DNA of 64,000 nucleotides from Pegea sp. RAD2-039 (taxonomy: Eukaryota > Chordata > Thaliacea > Salpida > Salpidae), in assembly GCA_034620365.1 (NCBI GenBank), contig JAQGEQ010000272.1, positions 496,001 to 560,000 of the forward strand. The letters run 5' to 3'. A program made the translations under genes and the position numbers. The notes beneath the pieces were generated by a model. It was not told where the DNA came from, did not search any database, and saw only the letters and a list, made by a program, of their open reading frames with translations. Shown here one piece after another: positions 11,180-24,500 of this stretch (position 1 is the stretch's first letter; each line of letters opens with the position of its first letter).

Positions 11180-12841
11180 ATGTCATTAGAGTCTAAAGAA
11201 ATTGTAGTTGACAATGAATTGGATGATTTCTTTGCTAAGAAAGATAAAAAAGGGAAAAAGAAGAAGAAGACCAAAGTCAAAGATACAGGTATGGTCATGA
11301 TAAAAATTGTATAAGTTCACACTATAACCAAAATTTATAATTATTTCTAAAATACAAAAAATAATTTATTTTTGTTCAAACATTGTTTATAAAGATTGTT
11401 TTTAGTAGAGTTTAGTTACAAGTATCTTTAAGTGTTTAAATATATCTTACCATGAATGATATGAATTAGTTGTTGCATTATACTTCAAATTTTTTCTTAT
11501 GTAGGTAGTAGTGTAACTGAATCCAAAATTAAAAAGGAAAATTCTGGAGTCGAACAAGAAACAGTTGTGATTGAAAGTAAAAATGAAGTGAGAAAAAGAG
11601 AAATTTGTATTTAGTTCAAATATAAAATTGTTGATCAGTCAATTACTACTTAATATTTTAACTTCTGTAGTAATTGAATATGATCAGCGTTTGTGATCTT
11701 GTAAATATTGTTTTCTAAATTTAAATTATCTGAAAATTTTACTTCAAATTTGTATGTTTTAAACAGGATGAGGAATGGAATGATTTCAAAGAAGAAATAA
11801 AGGACTATAGTGACTTAAAGATTCAAAATCTTCAGATAGCGTATGTTAACATTGAATTGATCTTTTAAGTCAACTGCTCACTTATTCTTTATTGATTTTT
11901 GTAACTACATTTCTATTAAATGATTTTCAATTCATCTTAACCCTTAAAGGTCCTTTTCATTGTATCTTTCCATGTCTTTAAATGTTGCCTGGTACCCAAG
12001 GAAAGGACAATGATTGGTCGTGACCCAAGACACCTATCTCCTTTATCACCTTCCCATCTGATGTAGATTTTTTCCACCTTAGCTCTACATCCTTGCAGCT
12101 AAGATATCCCAGAAATCCTGCTCTGAACCTCATCTTTGTCAAATCTTATCGATGCCTCTTCATCCTCTTCATCTTCAATGTTTTGTCGCCAATTTTGTCA
12201 TGCGCTGAATATTTTCAGGGAAGAGCAACCAGCTCCGATCGAAGAGGAGCGCGAATACAATGATGCAGGCGAGCTGATGCCGCTAAGATCCGACGAAGGA
12301 CCATGGAACAAGAAGTCCAACAACAACTCCTTTCGAACTGAATCTACTACATCTAACTTGCCAAGTAAATCCTTATCAAGATCGAATCAAATTGAAAAAC
12401 GTTGATTGTTTCAGCATCTGTAGAATCGAACCGGAGTGGTGGTGGTGGTGGTGGAGCTTACCGCCCTCCTTCATTAAGGTTACTTTCAGTTCTTCAAATT
12501 TGTCACGTGACTAATCCTTTTCATTCCACAGATCTGGAGAAGTTTTTAGTTTTCGGCACTCGAAAAGAAAACAGCAAGCACCTGAGATAGGTAACGCCAT
12601 GGACTTCCCCTCACTTGCAACTGCTGCTGAAGATAAAGAGTAAGCATCCATCATTCGATCTCTAATCTCACGTGCAACCTACTTACTTGCTTGCAGACCT
12701 GGTAGAGGGTTTCAAGTAGTCAAGAGTGGCAGCAACATGGCAAGCTCATCACAGCCATGGCGAAGTAGACGCCAGCAACAAGGCGGTGAACACGTTTCTA
12801 TTGGCAACAAGTTCTCGGCGCTCAGTTCTACCCGTTACTAA
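11180..12841 (+). CDS. CDV3: CDV3 homologue
   Basis: Seven exons: 11180-11288, 11505-11587, 11767-11840, 12219-12364, 12415-12478, 12532-12639 and 12697-12841. Phases close to 242 residues; human CDV3 is about 258. Diagnostic pieces appear in the correct order: LDDFFAKKDKKGKKKKK at the N-terminus, DEEWNDFKEEIKDYSDLKIQ, GPWNK, GAYRPPSLR after a glycine run, MDFPSLATAAEDKE, and a C-terminal FQVVKSG and NKFSAL. CDV3 (carnitine deficiency-associated gene expressed in ventricle 3) is a conserved, mostly disordered, highly charged cytoplasmic protein of unclear molecular function. The Gly stretch is encoded by a GGT repeat (about 12438-12455), which may vary in length between individuals. A pyrimidine-rich AG (gtttgttcaag) lies about 20 nt upstream of the ATG. 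Confidence 0.92.
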
Positions 12842-15420
12842 TAGCAACCAGCTACTGATGGTTATGTTACGATTGTATCTCAGTTTGATTAGAATCATCA
12901 GATTTGAGATTTATTGGAATTTATGTATTCTTTTTGTCCCATTTAATTACATTATCTCTTCTATTTGCTTCTATTTATTATCCTTTAAATTTAAATTTAG
13001 TAAATAGAGTTTTCTTCAGTTGTTGCTCTGTTCTCAAATTTAAGCCGCAATCTTAACGAAAAAGCATCTCTTTTGTATTTGGTGGTTTTATCTCCTTAAG
13101 TAGAACATTGGGAGTTGTGTGGAGAAGAAGCAGTGTAAATTGCTGATAACTTAAATGAAGATCTAATTTTACTTCTTGTGTTCAAGTTTGTTTGTTGGTT
13201 GGTTGGCTGGGGTGAGATTTCAGCAAATTTACTTGCGAGTTCAATTTGACTTTTAATTTTTATTTCGTTTACAAAACAGTCCTGATGTTATTAACGCTTT
13301 ACATATGAAGAAATGTTGAATAGTTTCTTATTTATCTTTTTGATTTCTTAGTATCTATTCAAGTTTTTTGTGTTTTGGAAATATGATTTGTAAAGCTGAC
13401 TAACTTCAGTGCTTTTGAACTCGACAATCTTTACAAGTAAATTTGTTAGTGCTTTAACGTTCGATGTCATTCAACGAAAATATCAGCAATACAAAGTAAC
13501 TTCTCATCAAATAAAAGTGATTAAAATCGGCAAACATCAGTTTCAAACATTTGATTATCAGATCAGTTTTAAGCTGGCTAAAGTCTTCTCATTTCTGTCA
13601 ACAACAAATTAGAAGTAGTTGAAAACTGAAGTGGAGGTACAAAAAGATCTTATTTATCTTTCTAATTCGAATTTTTTCCTTTAGCTTTACTACCAAAAGC
13701 ATTAAAATCAATTTTAATGAACAAATCTTGAGAAGTTATTTTGAAAACTTGCCTAATTCTACTAATATAGTCGTCATTCTCGTTTAAGTATCTCAATCCA
13801 AAGTATAAAGTTTAAAACGAATAAATATTAGAATCGATCTAAATAGTCACTAAAAACTTCCAGATACGAGTTGCTTTCCTGTCATACTTATTAAACTTTT
13901 ATTGATAGTTTATATATGATTACAGTTAATGAAACCTTAGCAAGTCCACAAGTGATAATCAAACTTATAAACGTGTCTGAATAATATCAGATTTAAAAGA
14001 TAATTCGACAAATTTGTAAGAATATTTCAATTTATTTCAGCAGCTGTAGGTTTTAGAAAATAAAAACTGCTCATTTATCCTGGTAGGATTTCAGTGATAC
14101 TATTTGCTTAAAAAGGAATATTAATTTATAATTTCATTAATTAAAAACTCAAATTAAAAAAATGATTTAACAAAACTATTGAAATATCAAACAATCATCA
14201 CATTTCGGTCTTTTTGGTGAGTTTTGCTGAAACAGTAGATGGAAGGAAGTTGACTTACACATGGGACTTGAAGTTAGAGAAGAGCAGCGTGCACTAAACT
14301 ATCCCCACTTTTTAGACCCGCTTTCAGTGACAGGGTGAAATAATAACTCTTTAACAAATCGACCAACATAGAAGTAATCAACACGTTCGCCCTATATGCT
14401 ATCAGATGCGGTAGGACTAGTTCTTCAACCAAGCTCAATTTCCGTAATCAGTATAGACTTGTCCTTCTCAATTTTACCACTGTGTCCAGATATTTTTTAT
14501 TCCCTAACACACGCGGCCCAGTGACCTCGATCTGTAACACTGAGGTCAAAAAGTTGAAGGTTTTATGTCTTGGCTTTTTCTTCAATAGTATCTATTTCTT
14601 CCGAAGCAACTACGAGCCAGTGGCAATATTTACCTCTTTTCAACCACATTACTTTTGTCAATCTAATTTAAGTTTTTAATGACTTTTAATCAAACTATTT
14701 TTTTAAGATGGCTATTAAATCTAAATATTTAAAAATCCGTAACTTTAAGTTAGTTGTAATAGTACAAAAAGCCTGAAAGATATCTGCAAGTAAACTTTCT
14801 CATGAAAACTTAAATTTGTGTTGAGGTGATTTGGATTGTACTTGATGGTATATGATTAGAAGTTTTTAATTAAACGCAACAAATTCTTTATAATTTTTTT
14901 CTGATAATCAAACTTGAGTAAATAGTGCAACTATTTGATGTAATTGTTTTGTTAGGCAATTACTTCAAATATAAAAGGTTCTGAACAATTTTAACTAAGC
15001 CTTGAGATTTAATATCAGTCTTTACTCCTATTTATTCTGAATCAATTCATTGCTCATCAATTTTGATCTCATCAAAGTATTAATCAACGATTTAACATCT
15101 GTTATGAGAGAGTAGATAAAGTGATTTGTAGAGTTTTAAGTCTTTGAAGAAATTTCTTGAATAAAATTTTTGAGCCTATAAGCAAAATGAGATTACATAA
15201 GACGGAGAGATTGTTGCAAAGTTACTAATTTCATGTATTTATTTCAATAAATAGAAGTATCAAATGATTAACAGCTATTTAAATTTCAGGTTAATCAATT
15301 TGTTAATAAATACATTTAATAAATAATATAAATAAATATATTTTTAATAAAAATAACTTTCGACAATTTCTTAATCATAGTAAATTTAACAAACAACTTT
15401 ATATCCCAATAATTCTAATT
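12842..15420. other. CDV3 3' flank and gene-poor interval
   Basis: No supported gene. A stretch at about 14.2-14.66 kb is clearly less AT-rich than its surroundings, but I could not assign it to a gene or a known repeat. Confidence 0.45.
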
Positions 15421-15424
15421 TAAT

Positions 15425-16145
15425 TCTAAGGATCCATGCATTTTTATCAACCTTCTCAAATTGTACGTCCAATTCTTGAATACAGTATCAGTGCATGGAT
15501 GCCATATCAAGTTGGTGATATCAAAAAAATCGAATCTGTTCAGGCCACATTTACAAGATTAGTAAGCAGGAAACTTAATATTAAATATGATAGTTATAAA
15601 CATCGTCTCATTTTCTTTAATTTAGATACTTTGAAATTCGACGGATTAAATACGACTTAATTCTTATTTTTAAAATTTTCCACAATTTAATTGACCTTCA
15701 GTTTGATGATTTCTTTTCCATTAGTCCTTCCCTCAAGTTATATCAGCTCAGACGATACACATTACATCTTAATAAGCCTATATCACCTGGTACATTGGTC
15801 AGAGCAAATTTTTTCTCATACCGTACAATTAATACATGAAACCAGCTGCCATCAGACATTGTCATGTCGAAGTCGCTCGCGTTGTTCAAAAAGAAGTTGA
15901 ACCGTTATAATATTGCCAACATTGTCATTTCAAAACTGTGATTTTTTCTCTTTTTTATATTATTAACATTCCATGTAATTGTTCACTGTTATATGCTTTG
16001 AGTGATATCGAAATACCATGTCTTACATCTTTTGCTTTTATATTTTTGACTAAACAGATGTTATTTTTGAGAATGTGTATTAGCGAGAGGTGCTCTCTTC
16101 AGGTACCCTCCTTCGCATTTATTGTAATAAATAAATAAATAAATT
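15425..16145 (+). mobile_element. Decayed non-LTR retrotransposon (LINE), 3' end with reverse-transcriptase C-terminus
   Basis: The 5' part encodes VRPILEYSISAWMPY and IKKIESVQATFTRLV, the conserved block at the end of many LINE reverse transcriptases. After at least one frameshift come FFSYRTINTWNQLPSD-like and SLALFKKKL sequences, split between frames, which are also typical of LINE C-termini. The element ends with gagaatgtgtattagcgaga, a GAGAG-GTG-CTCTC hairpin, and an (AATA)n/(TAAA)n tail at 16120-16141. The copy is 5'-truncated and frameshifted, so inactive. Three further copies of the family are in the window. Confidence 0.85.
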
Positions 16146-17967
16146 TCGAACAAAGTTTTTCAATAAAAAAAAGAAAATAATTGAAAGTAAAAACAACGAG
16201 ATGTCACGAATAAAAAAATAGTTTTAAAGTGAAGCAACATTTCTGTAAAACTAATTTATGTTGACATCTTCATAAAATAAAATATGATTGAAACATATTA
16301 GTTTTCCACCTTTTCATTAATTTCATTTTTAAAAATAGTAAACTAAACAACTTTTAGCAATAAGTATTCAATTTTTTATAGACTTATTATATTAGTTTAT
16401 ATTTTCTACCATTTTTTACTTTAATATATAAAATATATGTATAATATAATACAACTTTACAATTTTAATAAATTTAGTACAAATTTACAAGAAAGAAACT
16501 TAAATTTTCAATCCTAATTAACTTGACCACTTTAATTTAATTATTATTACAAACTTTTTTTGCAAATTTGGTTTGCTTAAATGACCTGTATGGTCAGATA
16601 AAATTTTATAAAAAGAATTGATAAAACTATTTCATTTTAGAATATAAACAAGCTTAACAAATCTCACAAAACAAATTTATAAAACTCCTAAAAGTAATTT
16701 GCATAGAAATCTATAGAGCTCTATTTAAATAGTTCCAAATTTTATCTATAAGTATTTGTAATTATTCAGCATTAAAAACTAAAAGAGAGAATTTGTTTAT
16801 TTTTTAAGTTTCAAAAAATCGATTTTAGTACTTGTTACTTGCTTTAAAATTACTTCCAAAAGTTTTAAATGATTAACATGACTTTTACACACAAATGGCA
16901 CAGATTGGTACAGTTAACCTTGGATGTAAAGTTACAACTAAATTGGAAACATTTAAGCTTTCAATTTTTTTGATTTATAAATCCCTTCAAAACTTCAGTT
17001 GTTACTTTTAAGTGATGAAAAAACAAATGTCATTAAATAAATGATAAAACTAAATGTCAGAAGATAAGAAGTCATTGCTATCATGATAAAGGTCTATTTA
17101 TAGCAATCAAGAGTTTAATTAAAGACTTCAAAGTAGTTTGTTTAAAATAAAATATTTGTACTGATTTTTAAACCAGGGGTATTTTATTTCATAACTTGAA
17201 TATCAATAAAATTTCCCTAAAGTTTTTATCATTTCGTTATTCTAAACTTTCATTAATCTTACAGCAAAATTAAAAAAGTAAAATATAAAAATGAGAAAAA
17301 TTGATGATGATTAGTTTTGGATTTTGTTTTAAATGTCGTCAAGTATTTTATCAACTTTAGCTAGTGTCAAAGTGATGACAAGCATAACACTGAATCCTTT
17401 TATAAATCAATACTAAAAAAAATTATAGTTCAGAAAGTTTAAAAAGCTATTTTTGCTTAAAAATCTAAAAAAATAGAAATTTATTTTTGTCTAATTTTAA
17501 AATTAATTAATTAATATAAGAAAAAAAAACTAAATTATGTCAAAAAAATATTTTCAAAAAAACTTATCAAACATTTTGTTTCTAAAAATGAGTAGAACAT
17601 CTTCTTTTTCATTTTTTCCAATTTTAGTTTCTATAAATTTATCTCTCACTTGAAAGAAGAAGCGAAAAATATAGAAATAAAATCACTTGCTTCCTAGTTT
17701 TTATGATAAATTATCGAGCAATTTAACTCAGTAGTATTTTTTTAAAATTTGTAAAATGCTCATTTAAATAAAATTTCAAGCAAATTGAGAAACATTTTTA
17801 CCTATTCTTATCTGAATGATTTTTTCTGCAATCTTCTGAATAACTTTAAACTTTTAATCAGCAAATTTTATTTTAAATATTTAATAACTTGAAGTTTACA
17901 AAACAACCACAACGTGCTTCAGACACTTGCAACCGATGCTTTATACAAATCAATCCACATGAAGTCA
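16146..17967. other. AT-rich interval downstream of the GnRH gene
   Basis: I see no gene or repeat that I can support; it is almost pure A/T-rich single-copy-like sequence. Confidence 0.5.
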
Positions 17968-18507
17968 TCAATCTTGATCATTTTCTTGAGTTTTGATCAT
18001 TTCTGATCTTCGCTTGCCCCCTGGCCCATAACCATAGCTCCAATGTTGCCTCTTTGACTCAGACCTCTTGCCTCCGGGCTGCCAGTTCATACTCCAGTGT
18101 TGTCTGCTCTCAACTTGACCCTGATCTTTGATATTAGTGCCTTGATCTTTAAAGTATGGGATTTCTCCTTGATTTTCGAGAAGATATCGAACAAATGAGT
18201 CAAGATCGAGATCATAATCGGATCTCATGGAAAGATCGGATCTTCTACCTCCAGGTCGGTATCCATCGCTCCAATGTTGACGAGTTTCCGGAGATTTGAT
18301 TTCTTCATCTTGATGTTGATCTTGATGTTCAAAATTAGAATTGAATAAAAACTTCAAGAGTCTGTTGAGAGTCATAAGAGTCCTTGATGCTTCATCTTCA
18401 TCGTAGATTTGATCTTTCTGGAGGACAGGAGACGCATTAGATGTTGTGTATAAGATCACAGTAGCCAGAAAAATGATTCTAATCTTCAGTTTCGGAAAAA
18501 AATTCAT
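17968..18507 (-). CDS. gnrh: Prepro-gonadotropin-releasing hormone encoding three GnRH peptides
   Basis: A single uninterrupted exon encodes a 179-residue secretory precursor. Residues 1-25 form a signal peptide with a hydrophobic core IIFLATVILY. Three GnRH units follow: QHWSDGYRPG-G-RR (77-89), QHWSMNWQPG-G-KR (136-148) and QHWSYGYGPG-G-KR (154-166). Each starts with Gln (pyroglutamate after processing), follows a basic cleavage site (R76, R135, K152-R153), and ends PG plus a Gly amide donor and dibasic site. Predicted products are three pE...PG-amide decapeptides. Spacers are acidic and D/Q/E-rich. An intronless triplet precursor is the known arrangement in Ciona GnRH genes. The peptides differ from the tunicate GnRH sequences I remember, so the paralogue number is not assigned. 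In tunicates GnRHs act on gamete release and on non-reproductive functions such as metamorphosis. An in-frame stop lies shortly upstream of the ATG. Confidence 0.95.
   Translation of the reverse strand: MNFFPKLKIRIIFLATVILYTTSNASPVLQKDQIYDEDEASRTLMTLNRLLKFLFNSNFEHQDQHQDEEIKSPETRQHWSDGYRPGGRRSDLSMRSDYDLDLDSFVRYLLENQGEIPYFKDQGTNIKDQGQVESRQHWSMNWQPGGKRSESKRQHWSYGYGPGGKRRSEMIKTQENDQD
18019..18048 (-). other. Mature GnRH peptide 3: QHWSYGYGPG-amide
   Basis: Residues 154-163, between K-R and G-K-R. Tyr5-Gly6 is as in vertebrate GnRH1, and Gly8 replaces the usual residue 8. Only five residues separate it from the dibasic site of peptide 2. Confidence 0.9.
18073..18102 (-). other. Mature GnRH peptide 2: QHWSMNWQPG-amide
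   Basis: Residues 136-145, preceded by a single Arg and followed by G-K-R. The Met5-Asn6-Trp7-Gln8 core is unusual; Trp7 occurs in vertebrate GnRH types 2 and 3. Confidence 0.9.
18250..18279 (-). other. Mature GnRH peptide 1: QHWSDGYRPG-amide
   Basis: Residues 77-86 of the precursor, preceded by a single Arg and followed by G-R-R. QHWS and PG are the invariant ends of the chordate GnRH decapeptide. Gly6 and Arg8 are as in vertebrate GnRH1, unlike most tunicate forms; Asp5 recalls tunicate GnRH-1. Confidence 0.9.
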
Positions 18508-21500
18508 TTTTGGGTTTCGATTTAGTTAAAAATTTTTATCTGCCAAAAAATTGAATTAAAAATTGAAAAGTTTTCGAAAAAATCAAAAATAATGAGATGA
18601 AGTTATAAGAAATTTAAAATTGCCCTTTAAAGTGATGTTTTCTTTTCAAGGTCTTAATAAATCATATTTGAAAGAATCCCAATGGAGCTTTCGGAAGAAA
18701 TTTGCAAAAAACGAATTTCGATTTCAAAGTTGAATTATTTGCAGTTTTTATTGACAACAAATAACAATTTTTAAAACATTTTAAAAAAAGTTTTTTATTT
18801 TTTAAATAATAAAAGAAGCAAATCTACTAAAGCAATTTAGACAATTTAACAAATCGAAAATTTAATTTCTGTTTTCAATTTAAGCTTTGATTTTTAACTT
18901 TAAATGAAACTATGATTTGCTTACACCTTCAACAATCAAATTTGTTTCAAGCCAATCATTATTTTTAGGATATTCTTTTAGAGTTAGCAATAAATTAATC
19001 TTAAGCTCAATTTTAAGCAAAAAATCAAAAATTTTTCGATCAAAATATCAGCAAATCTCATTTTTAAATCGCGGATCTCTTTGATTCAGTACCTTGTATA
19101 AAACTTCAAAAACATGTCTGACACTGCATACAGATCTTAAGTTAAAAACACTAAATTGATTTTTCTAAAGAACCCAAGGTTCATTTTCTTACAGCTTATC
19201 TAGAAACATAATAAAAGATAAAGGTGCTCTAAAAATTTTTAACAAAACAGGGTTTCGATGTAACTAGATAAAAAAGCTTTTTGTTTTTGGATCTTAGAAA
19301 AAAATCTAACAAAGATTTTTCTTAGACTAAATTAGAATTCAGCATTTTTAGTTGATAAATAAAGTTCATAAATCAAGCGACATTTACTAATAGCATCTTG
19401 CGTAAGAGAGATGCAAATATAAGCAGATTCGGTCAAACTTTATTAAATCTAAACTTTTATAGTTCTTTAGAAATTTATATAGATACTAAAAACAAATCCG
19501 TTATTAATAATTGACTGAAAACATAAACTGTTTAAAAATATTACAGATTGTTTGAAGAAAAGCAAAATAATTATAAAATACTAAGTAATATCAAACAAAG
19601 GTCCATTAAAATTGAAACCAATCCAAGTTACAGAAGACAGTCTTTGTGTTGAAAGTTTTTCGGATTCAAATTCAAAATACGAATAATATGAAGCAGGCTG
19701 CTTGTTATATAGAGATAGAGGAGAGAAACTCAGCAGACCTTTTATCGATCTTTGCGTATGCTGATCTTTCAATGTACTTTTGTTCAAAACCTTTATTTCC
19801 ACTTTTTAAAGCAAATGTGGTTAAAATATATCATCAAACAATTTAGAAAATCATCAATTAAGCAAATGTCAAGCTAAAAGATTAATCAAGAAGGCAACCT
19901 TCACTTTAGACAAATTGTTTTTGGAGCTTTGAGGAGACATTAGCCTTTAATGTTTCCATTTATCTAATTTTTCTTTTTTTAACATTTTCAAGCAAAGATA
20001 TTTTATAATTAATTTAAATTTTTTGAATTTGTTTTTGCAAATGAAATAATTCCTTGATATTTTTACTGGTAGATGCAAAAAAATAATATATTGATATAAA
20101 GCGTTTTCTCTTAAATAAACATAAATTTTAATTTAGTTATTTATTTAAATTAATTCTTTTCTACGTTTTATTCTTTCAGCAGTTTCTAAACTTTTTGATT
20201 AGTTTTATCTCTATATTAATCTCATGACAACTTTTTATAAATTAAATTTTATTTATATTTAGTGGTTTAAACTGAATTTTTAAAGTTTGATAATTGAGGA
20301 AGATTGAAGTTTCACAAACTGCTGTTAAAGATTTCAGCTAAAACATATTTGCTATTCATAAGTAATATTAAATATTATCAAAATTATTGAAACGAATGTT
20401 CAAAACATAATTTTACATAATTCACCCACACAAGCATGTACTTTGCTGTACAATCGATTGAAACTGGAAAATAATTTCATTTAACAACTAAAAATGTTTA
20501 ATCTTACTTTTAGTTTTGAAACTAGCGTAAAGAAGCAGTAATGTTAAGCTTACGAAAAACATCTTTTAGTACATAACAATTTAAACTATTCAAAATGCCA
20601 TAAAGTTATTTGATAGTCAAACACTTTTAACTTTTAACTTTTTATTACAAAACTTTATGATATGTTTACTTAAAACTTTTCTTAGTATCTAAGCACCAAT
20701 AGTGTTATTATAAACGATCATTTTAAATAAGTTAGTGTTTTTTGAGTGAAAATATTCACATGTTAAGCCATCTAACTTTATAATAAGTATTTATTTCTAA
20801 CATACAACAAATTACTTAACACTTTTTTATTTTATCTTAATTTTACTGTTACCGACAAAACTGTTGAAAACAGACAGGTGTTTTTTTAGAGATTAAAATA
20901 TTCACCAGTATTTAAGCTACTAAATAATTTCCAACTAATAAATCCATGTCTAATTTAATTATTAGAAAATGAATATACATGTAACTCATATGTTTTCTCG
21001 AAGTAATCGATTTTAAGGCTTTACTTTAACTTTTGTACCTCTGACTTGTTTTTAACATGAAAATATTTTTTTCTGTTTCTAATGAATCTAATTTATTTCT
21101 TTTGAAAGAAACATTTGAAAAACTAGTTTACTTTTGAATTTGAATGATCAATTATTTTCAAATGTTTCTGGATCTTTATTTAATCATATTGATTTGATTA
21201 AATTTATCTTATAAACATTCATCTTTTTAAAATTTCATTGAAGTTTAATTCTAAATTCCGAAAAACTAAAAATAAAACGTTTGAATTGTTGGTTAATCAC
21301 TTTTTTCGTTTTAAGAGTCAATGATAAAGAATTGATTTTTGGGTTTCTATCGTCCAATAGAAAAGCTTGATTGAAAATAGGAAAGTCCAAAAAATTAAAA
21401 CAGAATTAAAAGTTGATTTTAACCAAAAACTTTTAGTTTTTTCAAATGTTAGTATTGTACAACATGAATTAAATAGATTCTATTGATTTTAATTACATGA

Positions 21501-24500
21501 AGTTTAACATCCACTACAAAATTCACTGTTGATAATTTATTTTAATTTTTGATAGTGAAAACAACAGAATTTTCTAAATAATCAAAATAAACTTTTAACA
21601 ATATATTGGATAATTTTCTTATTTCTGAGTAATAAATGCAACCAATTTGCTGTTAACTCTGTATTGATATTCTTTTTATTTCTCTGAAGTCATATTTGTT
21701 TCTGATTGCTTTTAAAGCTTCATGGTTAGTTATCTGCAGCCATGTGTTACAAAAAGAATTTGTTTAATAAATAAAATCAAATTACTATTTATACTTTCAC
21801 TGATATAATTTTTAAGTAATTTATTTAAAGGGTTAAAACCAACAAAATTCTCTTTTGAAGCTAAAAGTTCAATTTTAAGTTGAATAATAAAGATATGATT
21901 AAATCAAAATATTATCAAGAAGTACATTTTGTTATTATATTCCTAAGATACGAATTATCTAGGACTTTATTTTGTTGTCGTTATTCTTTTTGGTCATAAA
22001 AATCTAATAAAAAGTTAACAGCTTTTAAAGATCAGTTAAAGCATAAGTTAAAGATCAAACTATTTATCGATTTTTTCTTTGATAAAGTTTTTAAAAAAGG
22101 TTACTAATGAGCCAGCCAAATAGCATCAATCGTAAAGTTAAACTTGTAAAGTGCATCAATTCACTTCTCTTAGATATTCTAAGCTTATTCATGCTACCAA
22201 ACTAAGAAATAAAAGTTTTTGAAATTAATTTACAAATTTTGAATCATATTTTTATATAAATTTCCAAGATTTTGACCAATAGTTATAAACTTCAACAGTT
22301 TTGTTATAAAATTAAATTCAAAATAAATTTGATTTATTTTCAGTATTATCAAAGTTGAATTGAACAGTTGTAGCTAGGTCTACGACTACACAATTATGTC
22401 TGGTATCTTTCAGTCGGATAAATCTTGAAATACGTCAAAAAACACTTAAACCCTGACCTTAGTATATCTAATCACAAGAGATTTATTTTTTGTTTCTAAA
22501 AAATAATTCCTTATTGACGTCATGCTTTTGATGCAATGATTTTAAATGTTTAAGCAAGAGTTGGATTGATTTTTTCATAGATGTATTGATCTATTTATAC
22601 AGTTGTAAATGATAGTTGTCAAAATGAATGTTGTTTGTGTTTAAGAAAAACCATTTTTTACTTTCATGCCAATCGAAATGACAGATTTTTAAGAAATGAC
22701 AAAATGTATGTTTGATTATCTATAAAAATTGAAAAAGTTCAAGCATCTTAGACCACGTACAATTTGTCTGATAAGTTATTACTGACTTGATGTTGCTGGT
22801 CGAGAAGTTTTTGAGGTGAAGGTGCAAGAATGTGTCATATACTAAGCAGGATTCGAATCAGCATGGCTGATATTCCAGTTCAAAATTTCACTGCATCGTG
22901 TTTTATAAAAGTGAAATCACTAGAATCTTCTTTAAATTAATTTTTTCGATAATTCCTTTTTTTAATTTTTTCAAAAAGCTTTTTAATAACTTCAATTATT
23001 TTAAAACAAATTTCTTTTTTTATTCCAATTTAATTGATATTTTTTTTGATTTTCAACCAAATTTCAATTGTCAATGATTAATCAATCATAAATCAATGTA
23101 TTTTTCTCTCACTTTGTTTCACTTTTCTATGATTATTTAAAGGTTTTTGTAACCAATAGATTAGTAGCGTTTTGCTATAAAGTATAAATATTATTTTATC
23201 AATTTATATTTAATCTGTATAATTTTAGCTACTTTTTTTCACGTGATAATTTTATTATAAACCAAAGAAAAATTAAAGAAATAATTTTTCTAAGCTAATA
23301 ATTTAATTTTCGAAAAGATTATTTTAGGATCAACTTTTTTTAGAGTTTATTTTTTTGTTCCAAAAAGTTATGATTTAACTGTAAGAATCTATTAAACTTG
23401 ATAAACTTCTATAATTATTATCATAATTATAATTAAAATCAAAACTATAATTAATTATCAAAAAAATTAATTATTGAATATAATTATCTTATTATTAATT
23501 AATAATAAGAACCATTATATTTTGTGAAATACATATACTTATTTATTAGCAAAAAAATTAAATTATATATTCTATCAACTAGTAAACGACTAGTAGAAAA
23601 TTTTGTTTATCAAAAACTATTTGACTATTTTCTTAGAAATAATATTTTAAGAAATGAATTTAAAGTTTACTCAGTTTTTGTAAACAAGTAATTATTATAA
23701 AATAAAATATCGAATCACTTCATGTGATGCTAGTAAAAAAGGAAAAAAAACAGCTAATGATAAACAAAAGTTTAATATACGAGTATAAAATGTATTAATT
23801 AAACTTTTACAAAAAACAATTATTTTTTAATATTATTATTTACACTAATTAATGCTTTAAAATCAAGTTTCACAAGTTTTTGTTAAAAATTAACTTTCAT
23901 TGAATTCTTATAAGGCTCAAATTGAACAGGGGTAATTGATTAATATTATAAAGAAAATATTCACATGAAACACAAAAATCAATTAACCAATTATCATATA
24001 ACTAAATAATTAAATACAAATTTTCTTCCTACAAAAATTTTGAATTAAAATCATATTTATTAAGATCAATTTAGTTTGATTTAAAGAAGACATTTTCAAC
24101 ATCAATCAAAAAAGTTTTATGAAATAAGTTATTTTAAGGAATTAGAGTTAATCAAAAAGTATGAATAGGAGAATAAATCAGTTTAATGTATAAAACTATT
24201 TTTTATTTATATTCTTTTATGAAGAAAACAAGTTCTTTATATTTCTGAAATATTTTTATACATTTTTATTCTGACTAAAAAAATAAAATGCCGAAATCTA
24301 TTGGTCTAAACATTATTTAGCATTTATTTTAGAATCTCACAAAACTCGCTTGAAAGAATCAATTTTATTTACAACACTTATTTACAAATGAAAAGATTTG
24401 AGCACAGTTCAATAAACAGCACTTTGAAGTAGAATTCAAAATCAAATTTTCATTGAAATTTAAAAACAGATTTTAGTTGAAAAAAGCTTTAACTTAAAAT

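Noticed and set aside
22840..22900. Minus-strand GATTCGAATCC resembles a tRNA B box
   Set aside because: The flanking T-stem does not pair, and no A box, anticodon arm or acceptor stem can be folded around it.
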